Origin: Aquimarina agarivorans
GTDB lineage: Bacteria > Bacteroidota > Bacteroidia > Flavobacteriales > Flavobacteriaceae
Direction of reading: 5' to 3'
Assembly: GCF_000218485.1 (NCBI RefSeq)
Contig: NZ_AFPB01000177.1
Coordinates: 1 to 64,000, forward strand
DNA length: 64,000 bases
Part shown: piece by piece, positions 45,818 to 53,017 of the stretch
How the letters are laid out: each line of letters starts with the position of its first letter
Numbering within the stretch: position 1 is the stretch's first letter
The notes under the pieces: generated by a model
What the model saw: the letters and a program-made list of their open reading frames with translations, nothing else
The model's database searches: none
What the model was told of the DNA's origin: nothing
Made by a program: the position numbers and the translations under genes

Positions 45818-46450
45818 TTATACCAGAATTAGAGCAACAATATGATTACCTTTTAGAAAAGGAGCTTCTTATAGAAATTTCAAAAATTGGAGTAATAAAA
45901 GAAGTTTCAGAAGGGGTTGAGTTGATGCGAGTGGGTCAGTATATCAAATCAATGCCGCTACTTTTAAATGGAGTTATAAAGATACTGAGAAACGATGAGG
46001 ACGGGGAAGAACTTTTGCTTTACTTTTTAGAAAAAGGAGATACTTGTGCTATGACACTTAATTGTTGTTTGAGAGATACAAAAAGTGAAATAAAAGCGGT
46101 CACAGAAACACCTACAAAACTCATTATGATCCCTGTAGAAAAAATGGAACAGTGGTTAGTGAGATATAAAAGTTGGCGTAATTTTGTACTGAATAGCTAT
46201 CACGGGAGGCTAATGGAAATGCTAACAGCCATAGATGCTGTTGCCTTCAAAAAAAATGGACGAACGTTTGTTAGATTACTTAAAAGAAAAAGCTAAAGTT
46301 ACAGGAAATACAACTTTACAAGCAACTCATCAAGAGATAGCTTTTGATCTACACTCTTCCAGAGTTGTTATTTCTAGACTTTTAAAGGTTTTAGAAAAAG
46401 AAGATGCTATTAAGATTTCAAGAAATAGTATTGAATTGTTAAAGGAATAG
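45814..46450 (+). CDS. Crp/Fnr-family regulator, interrupted by a one-base frameshift
   Basis: The first frame (45814-46296) gives the cyclic-nucleotide-binding-type beta roll and dimer helix; the HTH domain is in the next frame and ends at 46450. The switch lies at a run of eight A at 46249-46256; with seven A the product is a continuous 211-residue regulator whose sequence runs AFKKMDERLLDYLKEKAK. The recognition helix is SSRVVISRLLKVLE, so the Glu that Crp uses (E181) is Val here. No Fe-S cysteine cluster of the Fnr type stands out (Cys in TCAMTLNCCLRD are adjacent in the beta roll and could sense a thiol or metal). It shares the promoter with the DUF983 gene. Either a sequencing error or a genuine loss-of-function/phase change. 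Confidence 0.85.
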
Positions 46451-46453
46451 CTT

Positions 46454-46498
46454 ATGTAACTCATGTTACTGTAAAAGAAGAAACTTCATATTAGTTTT
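46454..46498 (+). promoter_or_regulatory. Crp/Fnr-type operator plus -7 box ahead of sulP
   Basis: GTAAC-TCAT-GTTAC at 46455-46468 (centre 46461.5) with TAGTTTTG (TAnnTTTG) at 46491-46498. Distance from centre to box start is again 29.5 bp. The sulP ATG/GTG start is 22 bp after the box. Confidence 0.75.
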
Positions 46499-46519
46499 GA
46501 TTATTATTTAATACTAATC

Positions 46520-48241
46520 GTGAAATCTTTTACAACATATTTTAATTGGTTAACGACCTATCCTAAGTCAAATTTAAAAGGAGATATAGTTGCAGGTATT
46601 ACTGTTGGAATTTTATTGATTCCGCAGGGTATGGCTTATGCAATAATTGCAGGATTACCTGTAGTTTATGGATTATATGCAGCCATATTTCCGCAAATTA
46701 TATATTTCTTTTTGGGAAGTTCAAAACGATTAGCTGTTGGTCCTGTAGCTTTGGATTCTTTGATAGTAGCAGCTGGTCTTGGCGCTCTAAATCTTGATAC
46801 AACTTTGTATGTGCAAGCAGCCATTTTATTAGCGCTACTCGTAGGGAGTATCCATTTTTTACTTGGAATATTTAAATTAGGTTTTTTAGTCAATTTTTTA
46901 TCAAAACCAGTGATTTCTGGTTTTACATTAGCAGCTGCTATTACTATTGGATTCAGTCAGCTAAAGTATATTCTGGGCACATATCGTATAGATAATAGTA
47001 ATAATCTTAGGCTATTAAATTTTAATACTTTTTGGGAATCAATCCACTTGCCGACCTTTCTTTTAGGTTTCGGAACGCTGTTGTTGTTAGTTTTATTTAA
47101 AAAAATGAATAAAAACATCCCATCGCCCATAATTATAGTGGTTTTAGGACTACTAGTTTCATACTTTTTAAATCTTAAGGAGTTGGGAATTTCAATTATA
47201 GGACATATACCTAGTGGCTTACCTTCTTTTCAATATCCTCAATTATCATATGAATTAGTTTTAAAGTTAATACCAATAGCAATCACCCTCGCTATAATTT
47301 CATATACTGAAGCTATTTCAATAGCAAAAGTTATTGAAGCCAAACACGAAGAAAATGAACTTAAGCCTAATCAAGAGTTAATAGCACTTGGCTTTTTAAA
47401 TATCATAGGCGCTTTCTTTCAATCCTATCCAGTAACAGGAGGTTTATCAAGAACTATTGTAAATGATGACTCAGGAGCGAATTCAAAAATAGCATCATTA
47501 ATTAGTGCTTTTACAGTCGCTATAGTACTTGTTTTTCTAACACCTCTTTTTTACTATTTGCCCAAGGCTATACTAGGAGCGATTATTATTGTTTCTGTAC
47601 TAGGATTGTTAAATTTTAACTATGCCATAGAGTTGTTTAAAAATAGGAAAGATGAATTTCTAGTATTGTTAGTCTCTTTTATTTTTTCCCTTTTTATGGG
47701 AATTAAACAAGGCTTATTATTTGGTGTACTTCTTTCTTTATTATTAATGGTTTATAGAACTTCTAAGCCTCATATTGCTGTTTTAGGCAATGTAAAAGGA
47801 ACACCGTATTTTAAAAATATAACTCGATTTTCAGAACAAATTGACACCCATAATTCGATACTTATTTTACGCTTCGATGCGCAAATTTATTTCGGTAATG
47901 CTGCTTTTTTCAGAAAACAAATTCTAAAAACATTAGAACAACAACAATACACAATTGATACTATTGTATTGAATGCTGAAAGTATAAGTTATATCGATAG
48001 CTCTGGGGTATATATGTTAAAAAGTCTAATCAAAGAGCTGAAAAACAAAGGTGTTAGGCTTGTAGTGTCTAGTGCTATAGGTCCGATTAGAGATATATTC
48101 AACAAAACAGGGTTATTAAATGAAATAGGCTGTGATAACTTATTCATTGATACCCTTGCGGCCTATGAATTTTTAACCAAAAAGAAATTACAAACAGATC
48201 TTCAAAGTAAAATTAGTTTGCAATCTAATAAAAAGAATTAA
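46520..48241 (+). CDS. SulP-family anion permease with STAS domain
   Basis: 573 residues from a GTG. About 12 membrane segments from residue 20 to 405, with the SulP signature GLYAAIFPQIIYFFLGSSKRLAVGP and the NQE...GG-like segment (NELKPNQELIALGFLNIIGAFFQSYPVTGGLSRTIVN). A cytoplasmic STAS domain follows (about 435-555) with the DSSG motif of anti-sigma-antagonist-like folds (ISYIDSSGVYML). The substrate may be sulfate, thiosulfate-type anions or bicarbonate; the neighbours (persulfide dioxygenase-like fusion, YeeE/YedE) favour a sulfur oxyanion. 2 bp to the MBL/rhodanese gene, so one operon. Confidence 0.9.
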   Translation: MKSFTTYFNWLTTYPKSNLKGDIVAGITVGILLIPQGMAYAIIAGLPVVYGLYAAIFPQIIYFFLGSSKRLAVGPVALDSLIVAAGLGALNLDTTLYVQAAILLALLVGSIHFLLGIFKLGFLVNFLSKPVISGFTLAAAITIGFSQLKYILGTYRIDNSNNLRLLNFNTFWESIHLPTFLLGFGTLLLLVLFKKMNKNIPSPIIIVVLGLLVSYFLNLKELGISIIGHIPSGLPSFQYPQLSYELVLKLIPIAITLAIISYTEAISIAKVIEAKHEENELKPNQELIALGFLNIIGAFFQSYPVTGGLSRTIVNDDSGANSKIASLISAFTVAIVLVFLTPLFYYLPKAILGAIIIVSVLGLLNFNYAIELFKNRKDEFLVLLVSFIFSLFMGIKQGLLFGVLLSLLLMVYRTSKPHIAVLGNVKGTPYFKNITRFSEQIDTHNSILILRFDAQIYFGNAAFFRKQILKTLEQQQYTIDTIVLNAESISYIDSSGVYMLKSLIKELKNKGVRLVVSSAIGPIRDIFNKTGLLNEIGCDNLFIDTLAAYEFLTKKKLQTDLQSKISLQSNKKN

Positions 48242-48243
48242 TT

Positions 48244-49653
48244 ATGAAAATAGAACAAATTTATACAGGATGTTTAGCTCAAGGAGCATACTATATCGAA
48301 AGTAAAGGAGAAGTTGCTATTATCGATCCTTTAAGGGAAGTTATTCCTTATTTAGAAAAAGCGAAAGAAAGAAATGCACGTATAAAATATATTTTTGAAA
48401 CACATTTTCATGCCGACTTTGTAAGTGGCCATATTACACTAGCAAAGGAAACAGGGGCACCAATTATCTACGGCCCAAATGCAGAGACGAGTTTTGATGC
48501 TATAATTGCAAAAGATGGTCAAGAGTTTCAACTTGGTGACATAAGCATTACTGCTATACATACTCCAGGGCATACCATGGAAAGTACTTGTTACCTTTTA
48601 AAAGATGCTCAAGGGCAAGATCATGCTTTATTTAGTGGAGATACCTTGTTTCTAGGAGATGTTGGCAGACCCGACTTAGCACAAAAAGGAGCAGATATAA
48701 CACAAGAAGAGCTTGCGGGGATATTGTACGATAGTTTGCGTAACAAAATAATGACTTTAAATGATAATGTTTTGGTATACCCAGCACATGGGGCCGGATC
48801 TGCATGTGGTAAAAATTTAAGTAAAGAAACGGTTGGTACCATCGGTGAGCAAAAGGAAGTCAATTATGCCTTACGTTCAGATATGACTAAAGATGAATTC
48901 ATAGAAGAAGTTACCGATGGTCTATTACCGCCACCTGTTTATTTTCCTGCCAATGTAAAATTAAATAAAGAAGGCTATAAAGATATTAGTGAAGTATTAG
49001 AAACAGGTACCAAAGCATTATCACCTGAAGCTTTTGAACAATTAGCTAATGAAAGTGGAGCTCTAATTTTGGATGTTAGACACCAAGATGAATTTGCTAA
49101 AGGACATATTCCTAATTCAATATTTATTGGCCTCGATGGTAGTTTTGCACCTTGGGCAGGAGCACTTATTGGAGATGTGCAACACCCGATTTTACTAATA
49201 ACAGACGAAGGTCGAGAAGAAGAAGCGGTAACAAGATTATCGCGTGTAGGTTTCGATAATACGTTAGGATATTTAGATGGAGGTTTCTCTGCTTGGCAAC
49301 AAAGTGGAAAAGGATATGATGTAGTATATGGCTGTAGTGCTGATCAGTTAAAATCTTTAATGCCAAACCAACTTGCAATTTTTGATGTTAGAAAAAAAGG
49401 TGAGTTTTTATCGGAAAGAATACCATCAGCAAAACATACTCCTTTAAGTCAAATTAATGACTTTCTAGAAGATTTCCCTAAAGAGAAAACGTTTTACATT
49501 CATTGTGCTGGTGGATACCGAAGTATGATCGCAGCTTCAATTTTAAAAAGTCGTGGCATTCATAATCTAGTAGATGTTAAAGGAGGATTTAAAGCAATCA
49601 AAGAATCTGAAATCGAAACGACAAATTATGTATGTCCTTCAACCACAAAATAA
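48244..49653 (+). CDS. MBL-fold persulfide-dioxygenase-like protein fused to two rhodanese domains
   Basis: 469 residues. N-terminal metallo-beta-lactamase domain with THFHADFVSGH (H54, H56, D58, H63), HTPGHTMES, and SGDTLF-DVGRPD; this is the ETHE1/glyoxalase-II-like layout, which oxidises glutathione persulfide to sulfite. Two rhodanese modules follow. The first (about 262-355) lacks the catalytic Cys: the loop reads LITDEGRE. The second (about 370-460) has it: C421 in HCAGGYRS. The enzyme would oxidise or move sulfane sulfur in the cytoplasm. It lies between the SulP permease and the second Crp/Fnr gene in one operon-like run. Confidence 0.9.
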   Translation: MKIEQIYTGCLAQGAYYIESKGEVAIIDPLREVIPYLEKAKERNARIKYIFETHFHADFVSGHITLAKETGAPIIYGPNAETSFDAIIAKDGQEFQLGDISITAIHTPGHTMESTCYLLKDAQGQDHALFSGDTLFLGDVGRPDLAQKGADITQEELAGILYDSLRNKIMTLNDNVLVYPAHGAGSACGKNLSKETVGTIGEQKEVNYALRSDMTKDEFIEEVTDGLLPPPVYFPANVKLNKEGYKDISEVLETGTKALSPEAFEQLANESGALILDVRHQDEFAKGHIPNSIFIGLDGSFAPWAGALIGDVQHPILLITDEGREEEAVTRLSRVGFDNTLGYLDGGFSAWQQSGKGYDVVYGCSADQLKSLMPNQLAIFDVRKKGEFLSERIPSAKHTPLSQINDFLEDFPKEKTFYIHCAGGYRSMIAASILKSRGIHNLVDVKGGFKAIKESEIETTNYVCPSTTK

Positions 49654-49734
49654 ATTGTACATGAAAAAGTTAGTATGGGCACTTACAATAAAGATTGGTC
49701 ACAATGCTTGGAGAAAAGATCAAAAAATAATAAA

Positions 49735-50367
49735 ATGATAGAAACAGCAATACAAACTAATTTTCCTCAATTGGCTACGATGCCTGACTTAACAAAAGAA
49801 ATAGCAAGTATTAGTTCTATTGTACACCTAGAAAAAGGTACTGTATTTTTAAAAGAAGGGTCTTATGTAAAGGTGATACCGCTATTAGTTCAAGGCCTTG
49901 CTAAAGTTTATAAAGAAGATGAAAATGGGCATGAAGTCTTACTTTATTACATAAAGCCCGGCGAAAGTTGTATAACTTCCGTAACTCTTATGAACAGAAA
50001 CAAAGCTAGTAATGTAAAAGCTATTATCGAAGAAGATGCGAAAGTTGTAGTGATTCCAACAGATAAAGCCATAAAAATTGCTCAGAAATATCCTAAATGG
50101 AATGAGTTTATATATGAATTATTCAGCCATAAATTTTTAGAGCTCATCAATGTCATTAAAGTATTAACATTCTCTAATAAGGATACACGCCTTATGGAAT
50201 ATCTAAAAAAAGCAGTAGCTATAAAAGGGAATAATTCAGTTCAGGCCACTCATCAACAAATTGCCGATGATTTAGGTTCATCAAGAGAAGTTATTTCTAG
50301 ATTACTAAAAAAATTAGAGCATGAAGGTTTAGTAAGACTGCAACAGGGTAGTATCAAACTTTTATGA
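49735..50367 (+). CDS. Crp/Fnr-family transcriptional regulator
   Basis: 210 residues from the ATG of MIETAIQTNFPQL; a start 60 bp upstream is possible but adds a lysine-rich head not typical of the family. Beta-roll ligand domain (about 20-125, with HLEKGTVFLKEGSYVKVIPLLVQGLAKVY), long dimer helix and a winged HTH with ATHQQIADDLGSSREVISRLLKKLE. The recognition helix keeps the usual SRE-xxx-R pattern. No Fnr-type cysteine cluster, so more like Crp or DNR groups; effector unknown. It is 81 bp past the MBL/rhodanese gene (21 bp from the longer start) and is probably its operon partner, and a paralogue of the regulator at 45.8 kb. Confidence 0.9.
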   Translation: MIETAIQTNFPQLATMPDLTKEIASISSIVHLEKGTVFLKEGSYVKVIPLLVQGLAKVYKEDENGHEVLLYYIKPGESCITSVTLMNRNKASNVKAIIEEDAKVVVIPTDKAIKIAQKYPKWNEFIYELFSHKFLELINVIKVLTFSNKDTRLMEYLKKAVAIKGNNSVQATHQQIADDLGSSREVISRLLKKLEHEGLVRLQQGSIKLL

Positions 50368-50395
50368 TTTATTGGCACTGCCAAAGGGTATAATA

Positions 50396-50460
50396 CCCCG
50401 AGGCTTGCCTCAAAATTGAAAGCTTGTTTCAAAAGAATGCCTCGTGGGCTTGCTCCGAGG
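50396..50460. repeat. REP-like multi-hairpin repeat
   Basis: Three small stems follow each other: GAGGC/GCCTC around TT (50400-50411), TTGAAA/TTTCAA around GCTTG (50416-50432), and CCTCG/CGAGG (50440-50460). The flanking GCTTGC motifs repeat. It resembles short intergenic repeats of Flavobacteriaceae, and it also may serve as the terminator of the crp gene. Confidence 0.5.
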
Positions 50461-50510
50461 TAGTTTACTTAGCTTTCTAAATCTAATTAAACTATTTATT
50501 TTTTATCAGT

Positions 50511-50555
50511 TGTAACATTTGTCACATGAATGATTATAAGGCATGCTTAAATTTG
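50511..50555 (+). promoter_or_regulatory. degenerate Crp/Fnr-type operator plus -7 box ahead of the DUF2892 gene
   Basis: GTAAC-ATTT-GTCAC at 50512-50525 (centre 50518.5, one base off the perfect palindrome) with TAAATTTG (TAnnTTTG) at 50548-50555. Centre to box start is 29.5 bp, as in the other three. Confidence 0.65.
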
Positions 50556-50559
50556 AAAT

Positions 50560-50646
50560 ATGAAAATGTACCAAAAGCTTGTGTTAGTATGCATTACTTG
50601 TTTAGCTATTATTACACTTGCAGTATGGTTAATTGAGAAAATTTAA
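50560..50646 (+). CDS. possible 28-residue membrane peptide
   Basis: Small ORF starting MKMYQKLVLVCITCLA with one hydrophobic segment and a charged end (WLIEKI). Its ATG is only 4 bp past the -7 box, so it would be leaderless or nearly so. It lies 21 bp before the DUF2892 gene. Could be a real leader peptide or chance; no family recognised. Confidence 0.4.
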   Translation: MKMYQKLVLVCITCLAIITLAVWLIEKI

Positions 50647-50667
50647 ACATATTAAAATTTATTTATC

Positions 50668-50877
50668 ATGAAAAAGAACATGGGTAATGCTGATCGAATA
50701 ATTAGGATAATTATTGCAGCTATAATTGGAGGCTTATATTGGAAAGGAATTATACCTGGAACATTAGGAATAATACTTATTATTTTAGCAGGAGTATTTG
50801 TTTTAACAAGTTTGATTAGCTTTTGTCCTTTATATACCATTTTTGGACTTAAAACATGTAAAGTAAAAGAAGCCTAA
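50668..50877 (+). CDS. DUF2892 family small membrane protein
   Basis: 69 residues, two membrane helices (about 13-35 and 37-58) with the family start MGNADRIIRIIIAA and the LISFCPLYTIFGLKTC end. DUF2892 domains form the membrane part of YgaP-type rhodaneses and often lie with YeeE/YedE or rhodanese genes, in line with a sulfur-related role here. Two cysteines near the C-terminus (CPLY and TCKVKE) could carry sulfane sulfur. A terminator follows directly. Confidence 0.88.
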   Translation: MKKNMGNADRIIRIIIAAIIGGLYWKGIIPGTLGIILIILAGVFVLTSLISFCPLYTIFGLKTCKVKEA

Positions 50878-50893
50878 ATCTCTATTTCTTATA

Positions 50894-50927
50894 CTAAAAA
50901 AGGGTTTGTAAAAAGACCCTTTTTTAG
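50894..50927 (+). terminator. intrinsic terminator after the DUF2892 gene
   Basis: Perfect 12-bp stem CTAAAAAAGGGT/ACCCTTTTTTAG (50894-50905, 50916-50927) with a 10-nt loop. Confidence 0.85.
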
Positions 50928-51022
50928 CTTCAAATTTATTTAGAAACGACTGATTTCTTTTTTTGAAAATTATCAATATTACATGAAAAATATAGGAGGA
51001 TTTCTTCCTAAAATATAGCTTA

Positions 51023-51067
51023 TGTAACCTAAGTTACTTGAAATAATACCATAAAAATATTTCTTTG
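51023..51067 (+). promoter_or_regulatory. Crp/Fnr-type operator plus -7 box ahead of the YeeE/YedE pair
   Basis: GTAAC-CTAA-GTTAC at 51024-51037 (centre 51030.5), followed by TTTCTTTG at 51060-51067, which differs from TAnnTTTG in one base. Distance 29.5 bp. The box covers an upstream TTG that would otherwise be read as the start of the YeeE gene, so translation most likely begins at the ATG at 51080. Confidence 0.65.
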
Positions 51068-51079
51068 AAAAAAAATAAA

Positions 51080-51634
51080 ATGGATTTGATTTACAACTCA
51101 TGGGCATGGTATGTAAGTGGGCCTATACTAGCCTTAGTGATGTTTCTCTTGTTAAAAGTAGGTAAAACCTTTGGAATGTCTTCTAACCTGAGAACGCTTT
51201 GTACTATATGTGGGGCAGGAAACAACACATCGTTTTTTAATTTTGATTGGAAAACTCAAAAATGGAACTTGATTGTAGTGATCGGTGCTATAATAGGTGG
51301 AGCTATTGCTTCTAATTTTTTAACTACAGATCAAAGTGTAGATATTTCTGAAAAAACTATAGATAGTTTACAGGCACTTGGGTTTTCTGATGCTGGAAAA
51401 ACTTACGTTCCAAACCTATTATTCGATTTATCAGACATTTCTTATAGATCACTCGCAGTACTATTGCTAGGCGGTCTTTTAGTTGGTTTTGGAGCTAGGT
51501 ATGCGGGTGGATGTACCTCTGGGCACGCTATATCGGGGTTAAGTAATCTTCAATTAGCTTCTTTAATCGCTGTAGCGGGTTTTTTTGTTGGAGGTTTAAT
51601 TATGACCCATTTGTTGTTCCCTTTAATTTTTTAG
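51080..51634 (+). CDS. YeeE/YedE family transporter half, large subunit
   Basis: 184 residues from MDLIYNSWAWYVSGP. Five or so membrane segments. Two family signatures: TLCTICGAGNNTSFFNF (cysteines in the first loop) and GFGARYAGGCTSGHAISGLSNLQL near the C-terminus. YeeE/YedE proteins include TsuA, a thiosulfate importer with pore-lining Cys; here the channel is split into two proteins. Expected to bring thiosulfate or another sulfane-type anion through the inner membrane. The partner gene starts 1 bp after the stop codon. Confidence 0.88.
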   Translation: MDLIYNSWAWYVSGPILALVMFLLLKVGKTFGMSSNLRTLCTICGAGNNTSFFNFDWKTQKWNLIVVIGAIIGGAIASNFLTTDQSVDISEKTIDSLQALGFSDAGKTYVPNLLFDLSDISYRSLAVLLLGGLLVGFGARYAGGCTSGHAISGLSNLQLASLIAVAGFFVGGLIMTHLLFPLIF

Positions 51635-51635
51635 T

Positions 51636-52049
51636 ATGAAAACACTTAGTTACTTAGGAATTGGTATCCTGTTTGGTATCACCATGTTTAAATCAGAGGC
51701 AGCTTCTTGGTTTAGGGTTTATGAAATGTTTCGTTTTGATGCTTTTCATATGTACGGGATCATTGGCTCTGCTTTGATTATAGGGATTTTAATGATACAA
51801 TGGATTAAGAAAAAAAATATAAACACGCTTGATGGATCCGCTATTTATATTGAAGATAAACAAAAGGGAATTAAACGCTATTTATTTGGAGGCATCATTT
51901 TTGGTTTGGGATGGGCTCTAGCAGGAGCTTGTCCAGGACCTATGTTTACTCTTTTAGGGGCGGGTTATTTAGGCATTGGTATTGTAATCGTTGGCGCATT
52001 GCTTGGTACCTATTTATATGGTATTTTAAGAGATAAATTGCCTCATTGA
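51636..52049 (+). CDS. YeeE/YedE family transporter half, small subunit (DUF6691-like)
   Basis: 137 residues with four membrane segments. Signature GLGWALAGACPGPMFTLLGAG near residue 100, the counterpart of the GCTSGH motif of the other half; a Cys lies in the pore-facing CPGP loop. With the previous gene it makes up the two-part YeeE/YedE system. Last gene of the island-like sulfur set; the next gene is on the other strand. Confidence 0.87.
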   Translation: MKTLSYLGIGILFGITMFKSEAASWFRVYEMFRFDAFHMYGIIGSALIIGILMIQWIKKKNINTLDGSAIYIEDKQKGIKRYLFGGIIFGLGWALAGACPGPMFTLLGAGYLGIGIVIVGALLGTYLYGILRDKLPH

Positions 52050-52223
52050 TTGTTTTGCTTTATGCTAGATAAATATCTTTGTATAGATATAAATTATTTT
52101 TCTGCTTTTCTATTTTCAAAGCGGAGCTTACAGGGAAGGGTCAAATTGTTAATTTCGGAACTTGTATACTAAAATCTGGTAATTTTAGGTGCAGCAGCCC
52201 TTGTTTGGAATGCTAATGAAAGC

Positions 52224-52772
52224 TCATAATGCTTTTTCTTCATATAACTCGGAATTGGAGGTATTTGCTTTTTTATTTTCTATAATTTGTATTCCTTTTT
52301 GGATGACTAAAGAATTTGGTAAACTGATATCATCACCATTTTCCAACTGGATAAAAAAATAAAAACCTGTAATGTCCTTAACCTTACCTTTCCAGTTATA
52401 GTCTTTATCGATGATATGTATATCATCTCCAATCCTGACTGGATGATGGAAAAATAAAATAACACTGGCTGTTAAATTTGATAATATGGACCATTGTGCA
52501 AAAAAACCAACTCCTAAAATTGCTAAAATTGAAGAAATAAATACTGCAAGTTGTTTAAATTCAATACCCCAGATTAAGGAAAGTAGTGTAGCAGCAAAAA
52601 AATAAAATATGAAGTAAGAAAGGGTAAGCACAATTTTTCTCCGGTTGGCGTCAATTGCTTTTACAAAACTGAACTGCTTAACAGCTCGCTTTGTCAGTAC
52701 TTGCGCGATTATTATAAAAATTAGTATTAATATACTGTAAAGTAGCTCGCTTTTAAAATCTGTTAAATGCAC
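52224..52772 (-). CDS. short mechanosensitive channel (MscS family)
   Basis: 182 residues. Three hydrophobic segments (about 10-25, 46-68, 73-105) leading to GVGFFAQWSILSNLTASVILFFHHPVRIGDDI, the TM3/beta domain junction of MscS, and a short SH3-like beta domain with KDITGFYFFIQLENGDDISLPNSLV. The large C-terminal cage of E. coli MscS is lacking, as in many small Bacteroidota members. Monocistronic; no link with the sulfur genes is evident. Confidence 0.87.
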   Translation of the reverse strand: MHLTDFKSELLYSILILIFIIIAQVLTKRAVKQFSFVKAIDANRRKIVLTLSYFIFYFFAATLLSLIWGIEFKQLAVFISSILAILGVGFFAQWSILSNLTASVILFFHHPVRIGDDIHIIDKDYNWKGKVKDITGFYFFIQLENGDDISLPNSLVIQKGIQIIENKKANTSNSELYEEKAL

Positions 52773-53017
52773 TAGTTAAAAAATTAATATAAACGTTATT
52801 AAATGTTGGTAAAACTGTAATTTTAATCAAGTTAAAAAATATCTTACAGTAGCTTTAGTTTTAAAACCATAAATATTACTAAAAATGATAGTGTTGTACA
52901 TATCATGATTTTAAGGGGAATATTTAACGTTGGAAACGGTATTAGTCTGCAATCTTTTTATAAAAAATCAAGATAAATACAATCGATTATGACTCACTTG
53001 AAAACGCTGATGGTATT

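Noticed and set aside
46235-46450. Separate 71-residue HTH protein
   Set aside because: It continues the Crp/Fnr protein of the previous frame after the A8 run; no promoter or separate start is seen.
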